From assembly GCA_012837385.1 (NCBI GenBank), contig DURH01000069.1, forward strand, positions 1-64,000: 64,000 nt of DNA, in the 5' to 3' direction. Both the position numbers and the translations under genes were made by a program. Source of the DNA: Bacillota bacterium. GTDB taxonomy: Bacteria; Bacillota; Limnochordia; Darwinibacteriales; Darwinibacteriaceae. The notes below the pieces were generated by a model that was not told the DNA's origin, searched no databases, and saw only the letters and a program-made list of their open reading frames with translations. This document shows, piece by piece, positions 17,616 through 26,196 of the stretch (positions within the stretch are counted from its first letter, which is position 1; every line of letters begins with the position of its first letter).

Positions 17616-18194
17616 TCATATGCCGTTAGACTGCCTTTGATTGAATTGATTCATTGCCGCCAAGACATCTTCTTTCAACCACAGTTCCACCGCATCGGCC
17701 GCCCTGTGGCAGGCCTCTTCCAGTATCTTAGTGTCTGCTTCCCCTATCCCCTGCAATACATAATCCGCGGCCCCTAAAGGCTCAGGTGGCGCGCCAATGC
17801 CGATGCGTACCCTGGGAAACTCATTGGACTTAAGGTGGCCAATGATATCCGCCATCCCCTTATGCCCTCCCGCGCTGCCAGAGGCCCGCACCCTGATCAG
17901 GCCCGGGGCCAGGTCCAGATCATCATATACTACGATTAGGTCGGTGAGATCCAGCTGATAAAAGTTGACCAAATCAGCCACCGCGGCACCGCTTCTGTTC
18001 ATAAAGGTTTGGGGTTTAAGGAGCACCACCTGCTCCGCAAAAACGCGGCCATCCCCCATTTTGGACGCGAATTTATGCCTGCTGAGGGGAATACCCCAGC
18101 GGCGGCTTAAAAGATCCACAACCCAGAAGCCCAAATTATGCCTGGTGTTGGCATAGCGCAGGCCTGGGTTGCCTAAACCCACTACTGCCTTCAA
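17616..18194 (-). CDS. pth: Peptidyl-tRNA hydrolase
   Basis: 192 aa. Releases tRNA from prematurely dropped peptidyl-tRNA. All signature stretches are present: GLGNPGLRYANTRHNLGF (catalytic His), KPQTFMNRSG and YDDLDLAPGLIRVRASGSAG. Start TTG with AAGGGGG 7 nt upstream. It is 20 bases upstream of mfd and just downstream of the ctc gene, the usual order. Confidence 0.97.
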   Translation of the reverse strand: MKAVVGLGNPGLRYANTRHNLGFWVVDLLSRRWGIPLSRHKFASKMGDGRVFAEQVVLLKPQTFMNRSGAAVADLVNFYQLDLTDLIVVYDDLDLAPGLIRVRASGSAGGHKGMADIIGHLKSNEFPRVRIGIGAPPEPLGAADYVLQGIGEADTKILEEACHRAADAVELWLKEDVLAAMNQFNQRQSNGI

Positions 18195-18245
18195 ATCTCT
18201 ACCCCCTTGCTGCCCCCCTAATTGCTAAAGGAAGGATCACAAGAA

Positions 18246-18273
18246 ACGCACAGTGGCGGATTGCACTGTGCGT
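18246..18273 (-). terminator. Probable terminator after ctc
   Basis: Ten-bp perfect stem ACGCACAGTG/CACTGTGCGT with an 8-nt loop, followed on the minus strand by TTCTTGTG. The T-run is weak, so it may be only partly efficient and allow read-through to pth. Confidence 0.5.
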
Positions 18274-18297
18274 ATCCCTCGTGTTTGGCGTTGGAAA

Positions 18298-18918
18298 TTA
18301 CTCCGCTTCGCCTTCTTCAGCTGCTTGCTCTCCCTGTTCCTCGTCGGCTTCCTCTGCGGTATCAGCCGCTGCCTGCGTAGGTAGAGCGATCTTAACAACC
18401 ATTTCCTCAGGATCGCCTAAAGCTTCCACGCCTTCAGGAAGCTGGAGCTGACCGATGGTAAGGAATTCGTCCACCGCCAGGGAGCTGACATCAACGTCAA
18501 TTGATGCGGGAATGTCCGTGGGCAGGCACAGTACCTGCAGTTCCCACAGGTGGGTCTGAACTACGCCGCCATCGCTTTCCCGTTCATCCTCGCCTACAAT
18601 GCGGAGGGGCACAGTAACCTCAAGCTTCTTGGTTAGATCGACTTCGTGGAAATCAACATGCCACAGCTGACCTTTTACAGGATCGCGGTGCACATCCTTG
18701 ACGATCACAGTCTTTTTCCCATCTGCAAACTTCAGATCGATCAAGCTGCCGGTGGATGCAATTGCCCTCTCCACTTCGCGGGTTTCCGCTTCGATTTGGG
18801 TAGCGCTTTGACCATAACCATAGACTACCCCAGGCGTTTTGCCAGCAGCTCTGAGTTTGCGTGCATAGCTCTTACCTGTCTGGGTTCGTTCCTCCACGGT
18901 TAATTGGTAATTTGCCAT
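18298..18918 (-). CDS. rplY: 50S ribosomal protein L25 / general stress protein Ctc
   Basis: 206 aa from ATG 18918 (AAAGGAGGCAGCAAT). The N-terminal L25 domain binds 5S rRNA (ERTQTGKSYARKLRAAGKTP, WHVDFHEVDL). The longer TL5/Ctc C-terminal domain follows, and the tail is very acidic (EEADEEQGEQAAEEGEAE). The upstream ATG at 18972 was rejected for lack of a ribosome site. Neighbours prs and pth match B. subtilis. Confidence 0.95.
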   Translation of the reverse strand: MANYQLTVEERTQTGKSYARKLRAAGKTPGVVYGYGQSATQIEAETREVERAIASTGSLIDLKFADGKKTVIVKDVHRDPVKGQLWHVDFHEVDLTKKLEVTVPLRIVGEDERESDGGVVQTHLWELQVLCLPTDIPASIDVDVSSLAVDEFLTIGQLQLPEGVEALGDPEEMVVKIALPTQAAADTAEEADEEQGEQAAEEGEAE

Positions 18919-18964
18919 ATTGCTGCCTCCTTTACACCGCTTAATAATACCATTCTTGTCAGTC

Positions 18965-19912
18965 CTAGTCAAACAGCTTGCTCACGGGCCGTTCCTCGAA
19001 GATTCTGCGAATGGCTTCAGCAAAGAGCGGGGCTACAGAAAGGACGGTTAGTTTGGGGATCTGCTTCTCCGGCGGCAGGTGAATGCTGTCGGTAACTACG
19101 ATTTCCTTCAAGGGGCTGTCCTGCAGGATCTCCACAGCAGGATGCGAGAATACAGCGTGGCTGCAGCAGGCGTACACTTCCACCGCTCCCTTTTCGATCA
19201 GGGCCTTGGCTGCATTTACTATCGTTCCCCCGGTATCGATCATATCATCTACCAAAATCGCGGTTTTGCCAGAGACTTCACCGATGATATTCATCACTTC
19301 CGCGAAATTGGGTCTGGGCCTGCGTTTATCCACGATGGCAATCTGGCAGTTCAAGCGGTCTGCAAGCTCCCTAGCCCGCACTACGCCGCCTACATCAGGG
19401 GAGACCACGATAACGTTCTCCAGTTTCTTCTTGAGCAGGTACTCAGTGATAATGGGGATGCCCTTCAGATTGTCCACAGGAATATCGAAGAAGCCCTGGA
19501 TCTGCCCGGCGTGCAGGTCGAGGGTGACCACTCGATCCGCCCCTGCCGCGGTGATCAAATTGGCCAGGAGCTTGGCGGCAATGGGATCGCGGGGTTGAGT
19601 CTTGCGATCCTGGCGTGCATAGGCATAGTACGGAATAACCGCACAAACCTCTTTCGCCGACGCCCGCTTCATGGCGTCAATCATAATTAAGAGCTCCATA
19701 ATATGCTCTGCCGAGGGATAGTTCAGAGGTTGAATCAGAAAGACCTCCATCCCCCGCACTGTTTCCATGTTTCTAGCTCGGATTTCTCCATCCTGAAAAC
19801 GCAGCAGCTCTGCCTGGCCCAACTCAATTCCTAAACAGCGGCAGATATCCTGGGCCAACTCCTTGTTGGCATTTCCAGAAAATACTTTTAATCTCTTCCC
19901 TAGTACGCTCAC
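18965..19912 (-). CDS. prs: Ribose-phosphate pyrophosphokinase
   Basis: 315 aa from GTG 19912, preceded by GGGGGG 7 nt away; an in-frame GTG at 19927 would add five residues. Makes PRPP from ribose 5-phosphate and ATP for nucleotide, His and Trp synthesis. Conserved blocks: SAEHIMELLIMIDAMKRASA, YYAYARQDRK, DLHAGQIQGFF and the PRPP loop DDMIDTGGT. Directly downstream of the truncated glmU. Confidence 0.96.
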   Translation of the reverse strand: MSVLGKRLKVFSGNANKELAQDICRCLGIELGQAELLRFQDGEIRARNMETVRGMEVFLIQPLNYPSAEHIMELLIMIDAMKRASAKEVCAVIPYYAYARQDRKTQPRDPIAAKLLANLITAAGADRVVTLDLHAGQIQGFFDIPVDNLKGIPIITEYLLKKKLENVIVVSPDVGGVVRARELADRLNCQIAIVDKRRPRPNFAEVMNIIGEVSGKTAILVDDMIDTGGTIVNAAKALIEKGAVEVYACCSHAVFSHPAVEILQDSPLKEIVVTDSIHLPPEKQIPKLTVLSVAPLFAEAIRRIFEERPVSKLFD

Positions 19913-19932
19913 TTTGCAGCCCCCCACAGGTT

Positions 19933-20934
19933 TTACTTTGACAAGAATGAAAACGGCAGGATTCCGTCGGCTTTGCCCACGGACCTGTCCACAACAACCA
20001 CATGCTCAAGGGTAGTACCGCTTTTGACTTCCGCCCCAGACAAACGGCAGTTGGGGCCTATCACACAGTCTTCCCCAATTTTGGTGCCTTTTTGGATCAG
20101 GCACCCTGGATAGATTACCGTATCTCGACCGATTTCGCAATCCCATTCAATCCAAGTAGAAGGGGGATCAACTATGGTAACTCCCTGCTCCTGCCAATGG
20201 CGGCAGATACGGTCCCGCAGGATGGCTTCTGCCTGCGCCAGCTGAATGCGATCGTTCACGCCCATACTCTCTGCGGCGTCCTCCAGGACATATCCAGCCA
20301 CCCGGTGCCCATCGGCAATCATCAGCGGCAGCACATCGGGGAGGTAGTATTCAGCTTGAGCATTTTGGGGAGTGATCTGGGTCAAGTAGTGGAAGAGCAG
20401 CTGGCCGTGGAACATATAGGTTCCGGTGTTGATTTCCTTAATCAGGCGCTGTTCAGGGGCTGCATCTTTGTGTTCAACCACACCCAGTACTTCATTATTG
20501 TCATCCCTGAGGATGCGCCCGTAGCCAGTGGGATCAGCAAAATGAGCGGTCACAATGGTGGCAGCCGCCTGCTGCTCTTGATGGTAGGATAGGAGCTGCT
20601 GAAAGGTTTCACTTCTAAAGAGGGGAGTATCTCCATAGGTGACCAAGACGGGTCCGTCAAAATCCCGCAGCAGATCCCGACACTGATCAACCGCGTGGCC
20701 GGTGCCCAGCTGCTCCCGCTGTTCAGCCACCTTGACCCCCTCCAGCACAGCCTGCACTTTTTCTCCTTGGTAACCAATAACTACAATGATTTCGTCAAAC
20801 CCAGCCAAGCGGACACTGCGCACTGCATGATTCACCATTTCCAGGCCTGCCAGGGGATGCAGCACCTTGGCCAGCTTGGAGCGCATTCTCGAGCCCTGGC
20901 CCGCCGCAAGAATGACTGCCGCTGATTTCGACAT
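19933..20934 (-). CDS. glmU: GlmU uridyltransferase, lacking most of the acetyltransferase half
   Basis: 333 aa from ATG 20934 (GGAGGGTTACC), against about 450 for bifunctional GlmU. The N-terminal pyrophosphorylase is complete: ILAAGQGSRMRSKLAKVLHP, GTGHAVDQ and VTYGDTPLF. It makes UDP-GlcNAc from UTP and GlcNAc-1-P. The left-handed beta-helix begins (IGRDTVIYPGCLIQ, IGEDCVIGPNC) but ends after about three coils, before the region holding the acetyltransferase active site. The next 6 bases lead into prs, so the missing part is not in another frame. GlcN-1-P acetylation must be done elsewhere. Confidence 0.9.
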   Translation of the reverse strand: MSKSAAVILAAGQGSRMRSKLAKVLHPLAGLEMVNHAVRSVRLAGFDEIIVVIGYQGEKVQAVLEGVKVAEQREQLGTGHAVDQCRDLLRDFDGPVLVTYGDTPLFRSETFQQLLSYHQEQQAAATIVTAHFADPTGYGRILRDDNNEVLGVVEHKDAAPEQRLIKEINTGTYMFHGQLLFHYLTQITPQNAQAEYYLPDVLPLMIADGHRVAGYVLEDAAESMGVNDRIQLAQAEAILRDRICRHWQEQGVTIVDPPSTWIEWDCEIGRDTVIYPGCLIQKGTKIGEDCVIGPNCRLSGAEVKSGTTLEHVVVVDRSVGKADGILPFSFLSK

Positions 20935-20948
20935 GGTAACCCTCCAGT

Positions 20949-21725
20949 TCACTTGATCTGAGGAAGCCCGGATCCCACCGGGGAAAGCTCCTGCTTCGCC
21001 AATTCCAAATCACTGGGTTTATCCACATCGGTGCCCAGCTCAGGGTAGGGCGTAATAATGAAAACCCCTTTATAGCCAAGGATGGAACTGGCCCGTTTCT
21101 CCAGTTCACCCATGGAAAGCCGCTTGCTGAGAAACTTAAGGATGAAGACGAAACCAAGCATGCGCACGAGCTTCCAGGGTTTTTTCCGCTGCGAGAATAC
21201 CTCGTTCATCATCCAGCGCGAGTTATTGATAGCTTCAGGGCTGGCCAAAATCAAGTTTCCACCGGTAAAACAGCCCTCTTTGAGGGTGAAATAAGTGCGC
21301 CGGGACTCTGGGTACATCTGCTCATTGGCTTCTTTGGAGATGAGGGGGTAGTATACATCCCCTGACAGCTCCGCACAGCGCTCCAGGAAGTCGTCAATGG
21401 CTTCTGGGTGCACCATGGGAATATCCGAGGTGACCAGGAGCACGTTGTTCTTCTGTTCCAGATGATCCAGGGCCAAAAAGACGTTTTCCTGCAGGCTGCT
21501 TCCGCTCTCGACAAACGTGGCCTGAGGGGGCAGCTCTGCCTGAATTTCTGCCGGGCCTACCACGACCACTCTAGCCACATGTGAGGAGTTCTGCAGAGCC
21601 TCAATCACATAATTGACCATCAACTTACCGTGGATGGGAATGGCCGCTTCCCACTTGGCAGCATCAGCCTCCTGCAGCTGACCGGTATTGGGAGCTCCTG
21701 CTAAGACTACGGCATCAACTTTCAT
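20949..21725 (-). CDS. MobA-like nucleotidyltransferase family protein
   Basis: About 259 aa. N-terminal nucleotide-binding fold (VVLAGAPNTG) with a modified G-rich loop, then VLLVTSDIPMVHPEAIDDFL as the metal-binding Asp segment. The middle carries TGGNLILASP and a hydrophobic region FVFILKFLSKRLSMGELE. It resembles the nucleotidyltransferases often found beside ispE or glmU in clostridia. The substrate is unknown. It occupies the place of purR-spoVG in B. subtilis and overlaps the ispE stop. Confidence 0.75.
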   Translation of the reverse strand: MKVDAVVLAGAPNTGQLQEADAAKWEAAIPIHGKLMVNYVIEALQNSSHVARVVVVGPAEIQAELPPQATFVESGSSLQENVFLALDHLEQKNNVLLVTSDIPMVHPEAIDDFLERCAELSGDVYYPLISKEANEQMYPESRRTYFTLKEGCFTGGNLILASPEAINNSRWMMNEVFSQRKKPWKLVRMLGFVFILKFLSKRLSMGELEKRASSILGYKGVFIITPYPELGTDVDKPSDLELAKQELSPVGSGLPQIK

Positions 21726-21727
21726 CA

Positions 21728-22612
21728 CTATCGGTCTCCTCCGTCCATTTCCTCCACACCCACATCTGCCAACTCCACCACAAAGATTTGAGCTTGATCT
21801 TGATAACAGCTCTGAAAATCCCGGGCCCTGCCCTGATCAGTAAACAGCCCTACCACTGTGGGCCCGCTCCCGCTCATAAGCGCCCCGTGGGCACCACGGG
21901 CCAGGAGCCGCTCCTTCCAGAGGGCTGTCTCAGGCACCAATTCCGCAGTTACTGTCTCCAAGGCGTTGCCTAGAGCGCCGGCTATGTCCTGTACTTCCCG
22001 GCCCTCTGCAATCAGTTCCTGCACCTGGGCAGTGTAGGTGGTGCCATGGGCGCTGGGCTTCAGTCTGCTGTACACTTGGGCCGTGAATACCGCCGCTTCC
22101 GGCTTCACAAGCACTAAACTGACACGCGGAAAAGCGGCCGCAGCACTGACCACTTCCCCAATGCCCTGCACTAGACAAGTTCCGCCCTGCAGGCAGAAGG
22201 GAACGTCGGCACCCACGCTCAAGCCCAGCTCCTGCAGTTCAGCTGTGCTCAACTTTGTTCCATACAGCTTATTCAGCCCATGCAGAACTGCCGCAGCATC
22301 TGCACTAGCTCCACCCAGACCTGCGGCCATGGGTATGCTCTTAGTGATGTAAACTTCGACACCGCCCTCCAGCTTGGTAAAGCCTGTAAAGGCGGTGAAA
22401 GCACGCCAGCATGTATTGGTCTCATCCAGGGGCAGCTGAGGATGATCGCTGTGGATTACAATTCCCTTAGGCCTTTTGCTGAGGGTAACAACATCCGCTA
22501 GGGAAACAGACTGCATTATGCTGTTCAAAAGGTGATAGCCGTCACTGCGGCGCCCCACTATATCTAAAGTAAGGTTCACTTTAGCATAGGCCTTAAGGGA
22601 AATCTCGTCCAT
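21728..22612 (-). CDS. ispE: 4-diphosphocytidyl-2-C-methyl-D-erythritol kinase
   Basis: 294 aa GHMP kinase of the MEP isoprenoid pathway. KAYAKVNLTLDIVGRRSDGY at the N-terminus, GHMP ATP loop PMAAGLGGASADAAAVL, and C-terminal LMSGSGPTVVGLF. Start ATG with GGAGGCACATC. Its presence shows that isoprenoid (hence undecaprenyl carrier) synthesis uses the MEP route. Confidence 0.96.
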   Translation of the reverse strand: MDEISLKAYAKVNLTLDIVGRRSDGYHLLNSIMQSVSLADVVTLSKRPKGIVIHSDHPQLPLDETNTCWRAFTAFTGFTKLEGGVEVYITKSIPMAAGLGGASADAAAVLHGLNKLYGTKLSTAELQELGLSVGADVPFCLQGGTCLVQGIGEVVSAAAAFPRVSLVLVKPEAAVFTAQVYSRLKPSAHGTTYTAQVQELIAEGREVQDIAGALGNALETVTAELVPETALWKERLLARGAHGALMSGSGPTVVGLFTDQGRARDFQSCYQDQAQIFVVELADVGVEEMDGGDR

Positions 22613-22667
22613 GATGTGCCTCCTGTCTAAGCTTTATTTCCGCACTGAGCGGAAAATTCCTCCTGTC

Positions 22668-23099
22668 TCAGCGGGACAATAACAGCCACGCGCCTCCCGC
22701 CATGAGCAGGATGCCCAGCCCTTTCCAGAGGCTGAAAGGGACAGGTTCCACCGTGAACCAGCCAAAATAATCCACTATGGCAGCGGTGATCACCTGCCCC
22801 AAAATGATGGCGGTTGTAGCTGAAGCCACTCCCACCTTGGAGATGGAAGAAGCCACTAAGTAGACGATGGCTACGCCGAGCAGGCCGCCTAGGTAGGTGT
22901 ACCAAGGGGCCTCCCGGAACTTGGCGAAGCTGCCCTCGCCTAAGCCAGCCAGGAGCAGCCCTAAGCCTGTAATGGATCCCACCACTTGGACGATAAACGT
23001 GGCCTCCAGTAAACCCACAGCCTTACTTAGTGCTGAGTTTAAAGACCCCTGCAGGGCCATGAGCAAACCAGAAAGGGCAGCCATAAGCAGTGCCAGCAC
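22668..23099 (-). CDS. DMT-family membrane protein (DUF606/YdcZ)
   Basis: 143 aa with five predicted membrane helices, the half-size unit of the EamA/DMT transporter fold. Typical features are ALSGLLMALQGSLNSALSK near the N-terminus and GQVITAAIVDYFGWF. YdcZ-type proteins usually work as dimers or pairs; substrate unknown. Start GTG with AGGGGGGATTTCTA. It is separated from the upstream DUF3794 gene by a terminator-like hairpin. Confidence 0.82.
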   Translation of the reverse strand: MLALLMAALSGLLMALQGSLNSALSKAVGLLEATFIVQVVGSITGLGLLLAGLGEGSFAKFREAPWYTYLGGLLGVAIVYLVASSISKVGVASATTAIILGQVITAAIVDYFGWFTVEPVPFSLWKGLGILLMAGGAWLLLSR

Positions 23100-23149
23100 T
23101 AGAAATCCCCCCTGCCAAAAGCTTAGGGGTAGTATGCCCGGGAAAAAGG

Positions 23150-23171
23150 AAATGGACCCCAGAGAGGTCCA
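23150..23171 (-). terminator. Probable terminator after the DUF3794-LysM gene
   Basis: ATGGACC/GGTCCAT stem, followed on the minus strand by TTTCCTTTTTCCC. The sequence ATGGACCTCA is also repeated in tandem just before the stem. Confidence 0.5.
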
Positions 23172-23200
23172 TTGAGGTCCATTTGCACTGGTTTCCCCGC

Positions 23201-24778
23201 CTAACGAGGAATGCAGATATGGTCGCCGGGCTTGAGGGCCCCGGCCTCATCCTGCAGGCTGGGATTAGCCTGGAGGATGGCTTCTTCAGTGGTGTGATAG
23301 CGTTTGGCAAGCTTCCAAACGGTATCCCCACCTTGGGTGAACACAAAGGTGAGGGTGGGGGGATCCTCAGGAGCAGGCTCCACATCCACTGCCTCCACCA
23401 CTGCTTCCACTTCCAGGTACTCCACTACATCCACCTTGTAGCGCAATGTGATGGCGGCTTCCATGGTCTCCCGGTTGATAAGATCAGGCCTCACCGCCAC
23501 ACATTTCAAGTCGATCCGGGGCTGCATACCCAGCTCCAAGCCTGGAATGGCCAAGGTCTGGCTGAACGGGATTGCTTCTGGGAAGTACCCTCTAAACAGA
23601 GGCTTGGTGTCTTCCTCTGAATGGGCTAGGTAGAAGATCTCCAGGTCCACTACCCCTTCCACTGTCAGCTTATCCTCTTCCACCTCAAAGTCGGTGACAT
23701 GGGGCTGAGCTCTGCTCTTTAGGATCTCCCTGATGGGAGGCAGCCCTTCTGTGAGTTCAATCAAACCCCTCACCACTGCCTGCTGGTCCTTTTGGCTCAC
23801 CGCGCTGTCCACAGCCAGCAGTTCTTTTCTGGTTTCCACCAAACCTCCCGGCGCCGAGATGTCTGTGAGCACCTGTATGGGCTGAGCTGCTGTGGCCAGG
23901 AGGGCACCACCGATGCTCAGCTCCACCCTAATGCTGCGTCCATCGTTTACCACAAAGCCTTCGCAGGACTTCTGCAAACCGCATTTTAAAGCCATGCCGG
24001 GCTGGATGCCCTCCTGCTGGAAGCTGAGGTCAAAGGTCAGTGCCTGGGCGAACTGCCGGTACTTGACGGTGAGGTCCTCAGCTTCATAGAGCAGATCAAG
24101 GGAAGCCCAAGCCCTCACCTCCAGCGTGCCCTCGCTGAAGACTGCTTCCTCCAATTTGATCTCGGCTTCCAGATCCAATATAGTGCGGACTAATCCATCT
24201 TCCTCAGCGAAGTCCAGCATCCCTGTAACCTGCTTTGCCACCTTGAGCTCAAGTGGCGGCGGCAGGGGATTCAGCACCACTCCATCGGTGGTCAGCTTCA
24301 CCGGCTTGGCAAGGTTGGCTCCACTCACTGCTGTGAATTCCCGCACCTGATCCACTGCAGCGTCCACTGCCAGGATAATGTCCACATCCAGGGCAAACTG
24401 GCCCGCCGCCAGATCCCATTCACAGGCGAGGATGGTCAAATCCACACTGGCCAGGGCATCTGGATCGGCCCCTAGTACTTCCACATAAGTATCAAAGGGG
24501 AGGGCACTAGGCCATTCCACCCGGCTCAGCCCCGCCGGTTCATCTCCCAGCGTTTCAGGCACGTAGACCATGGCCAGGTCCACTGCTCCCTGCACGTAGA
24601 CGCGATCCTGGTCAACGGTGAAAGAATCCACCACAGGATCGCCCTTCACCCACACGATTCTTCCTATGGGAGCTGCGGTGCTCGGCAGTTCAACCTTGCC
24701 CTGGAGGACTGTCTGCAGCGAGTTTTCCCCCACTCGGTTTACCGCAACAATGCGGTTTTCTTGCACACTTAGGCTCAT
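23201..24778 (-). CDS. DUF3794-LysM spore envelope protein (SipL-like)
   Basis: 525 aa from ATG 24778 (GGGGGAGAGAG). Three DUF3794 units are recognisable by repeated signatures such as KVTGMLDFAEEDGLVRTI and RGLIELTEGLPPIREILKS. A LysM domain closes the protein (about residues 476-525: TQGGDTVWKLAKRYHTTEEA...KPGDHICIPR). This architecture is that of SipL, which in Clostridioides difficile binds SpoIVA and ties the coat to the forespore. No signal peptide, consistent with mother-cell cytoplasmic action. Confidence 0.85.
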   Translation of the reverse strand: MSLSVQENRIVAVNRVGENSLQTVLQGKVELPSTAAPIGRIVWVKGDPVVDSFTVDQDRVYVQGAVDLAMVYVPETLGDEPAGLSRVEWPSALPFDTYVEVLGADPDALASVDLTILACEWDLAAGQFALDVDIILAVDAAVDQVREFTAVSGANLAKPVKLTTDGVVLNPLPPPLELKVAKQVTGMLDFAEEDGLVRTILDLEAEIKLEEAVFSEGTLEVRAWASLDLLYEAEDLTVKYRQFAQALTFDLSFQQEGIQPGMALKCGLQKSCEGFVVNDGRSIRVELSIGGALLATAAQPIQVLTDISAPGGLVETRKELLAVDSAVSQKDQQAVVRGLIELTEGLPPIREILKSRAQPHVTDFEVEEDKLTVEGVVDLEIFYLAHSEEDTKPLFRGYFPEAIPFSQTLAIPGLELGMQPRIDLKCVAVRPDLINRETMEAAITLRYKVDVVEYLEVEAVVEAVDVEPAPEDPPTLTFVFTQGGDTVWKLAKRYHTTEEAILQANPSLQDEAGALKPGDHICIPR

Positions 24779-24873
24779 CTCTCTCCCCCTTTTTAGCCAT
24801 AGACTAGTCGGCGGTTGATTCCAGGACCCGCCAACTTTCCTTAATATGTATGAGAGCAGCCCGCCAAACATGT

Positions 24874-26142
24874 CTATTGCCCAGAAATATTCAAACTAGC
24901 GGTACGGAAATGGGCCCGCAGGGCTTGCCAAATTCTCGGGTCTTCCATACCCAGCCAGTCCAGAATCACCCCTGCTAAGTTGTAACGGTTGGCTAAGGAA
25001 AAGGCGTCCCCTAAAGCGCTGTGGTGCGGAATATGGATCTCGTACTGCACACCCCTGCTGTGATACTGATAAAAATACTCCCCCTGCTCGCCCTGCCTGA
25101 GGCGGGCTCCCCTGCGGTAGGCCTTGGAGAGGGCTGTTTGATAGGAAATGGGTGTACCCTGGATGCCCTCTGGCCCGAACTCCCACTCCAGGGCGTACAC
25201 CGGGATGTGCAGAAGGATTTTCCAGGAATGGACATACCTGAGCAAAGACTGCAGACACTCCTGCAGAGGTTGGCGGGCCAGAAGGGGCCCAGGAGCATCT
25301 GGCTGGGGTACCTGGAGCACCACCCGATCCACCAGATCCGTTACTTTGCGATAATCCACCCCTCCCCAGATCTTCCATGGAGGGACACCGGGGCCAAGCT
25401 CCACCCAGAGCATATCCTTATCTGTCAGCACCCTGCGCAGCAGCCTGAGCAGCTTCACGTAGCGCACACCGTCCAGCTGCGCCACTTCCCTCCAGGGCAC
25501 ATACAGGCCACAGCTTCCCGGCGCATCAGCCAGGGAGGCTGAAAGGCGCTGTGCCGTTTTCCTGCGGCGCCTGGGAGACTTCAGAGAGCTGTGCATGGCC
25601 AGGACATCCCATCCCGCCTCTTCTGCAGGACGTATCATGGAGGGAAGCTCCTTTGGGGCAGCTTCGGCACTGGAACAGATCACGCCTGTGAGGGCATCCT
25701 GGGGCAGGCCGGGTTTCAAACCGTTTCTGCAGATGCCCCACACCTCACGATCAAAAAAGACTAAGCGCTGGCCAGGGTACACCCCTGCCCCGCGGCGCAG
25801 CCGAAAGGCCTCTGTCCCCAAGCCGTACTTAGCGGCGATCTCTTCCAGTGTCTCTTGGGGCTGCACCAAGTGCACCCGGCGGCGGATGGGCAAGTCTTCT
25901 TTCAACACTAAGGCAAAAAAACGCTTGCCTGCAATTCCATCCGCGACCAAACCATGGTCACGCTGGAACTGCCGCACCGCGTCTTTGGTCAAATAACCGT
26001 AGTGCTCTTCTTCCCCCAAGTCATAACCCTGGAGGCGCAGAAAAGCGTGAAGCTGTTTCACATCTGGGCCCCTGTCTCCGAAGCGCAGCGTGCGGGCCCC
26101 CAGCTTTCTTCCCAGCCGCACCTCCATCACCCCTTCTGTCAT
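24874..26142 (-). CDS. Peptidoglycan-binding, LysM and degenerate GH18-like protein
   Basis: Up to 422 aa. A PG_binding_1 domain comes first (about residues 20-75: LRFGDRGPDVKQLHAFLRLQ, YGYLTKDAVRQFQRDHGLV). A LysM-like segment follows (HLVQPQETLEEIAAKYGLGTE), then a TIM-barrel-like region resembling YaaH/CwlE-type spore hydrolases. The GH18 acid motif DxxDxDxE is not visible, so it may bind rather than cut. The start is uncertain: ATG 26142, ATG 26127 or GTG 26121. It lies between veg and the SipL-like gene. No signal peptide. Confidence 0.65.
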   Translation of the reverse strand: MTEGVMEVRLGRKLGARTLRFGDRGPDVKQLHAFLRLQGYDLGEEEHYGYLTKDAVRQFQRDHGLVADGIAGKRFFALVLKEDLPIRRRVHLVQPQETLEEIAAKYGLGTEAFRLRRGAGVYPGQRLVFFDREVWGICRNGLKPGLPQDALTGVICSSAEAAPKELPSMIRPAEEAGWDVLAMHSSLKSPRRRRKTAQRLSASLADAPGSCGLYVPWREVAQLDGVRYVKLLRLLRRVLTDKDMLWVELGPGVPPWKIWGGVDYRKVTDLVDRVVLQVPQPDAPGPLLARQPLQECLQSLLRYVHSWKILLHIPVYALEWEFGPEGIQGTPISYQTALSKAYRRGARLRQGEQGEYFYQYHSRGVQYEIHIPHHSALGDAFSLANRYNLAGVILDWLGMEDPRIWQALRAHFRTASLNISGQ

Positions 26143-26161
26143 TTCTATGAAGGAGGGAAAG

Positions 26162-26183
26162 AAAAAAGCACCGGAACCGGTGC
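26162..26183 (-). terminator. Terminator of veg
   Basis: Perfect 8-bp stem GCACCGGT/CCGGTGC-type palindrome followed by TTTTTTC on the minus strand, 14 nt past the veg stop. Confidence 0.85.
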
Positions 26184-26196
26184 CCTTGACTGTTTT

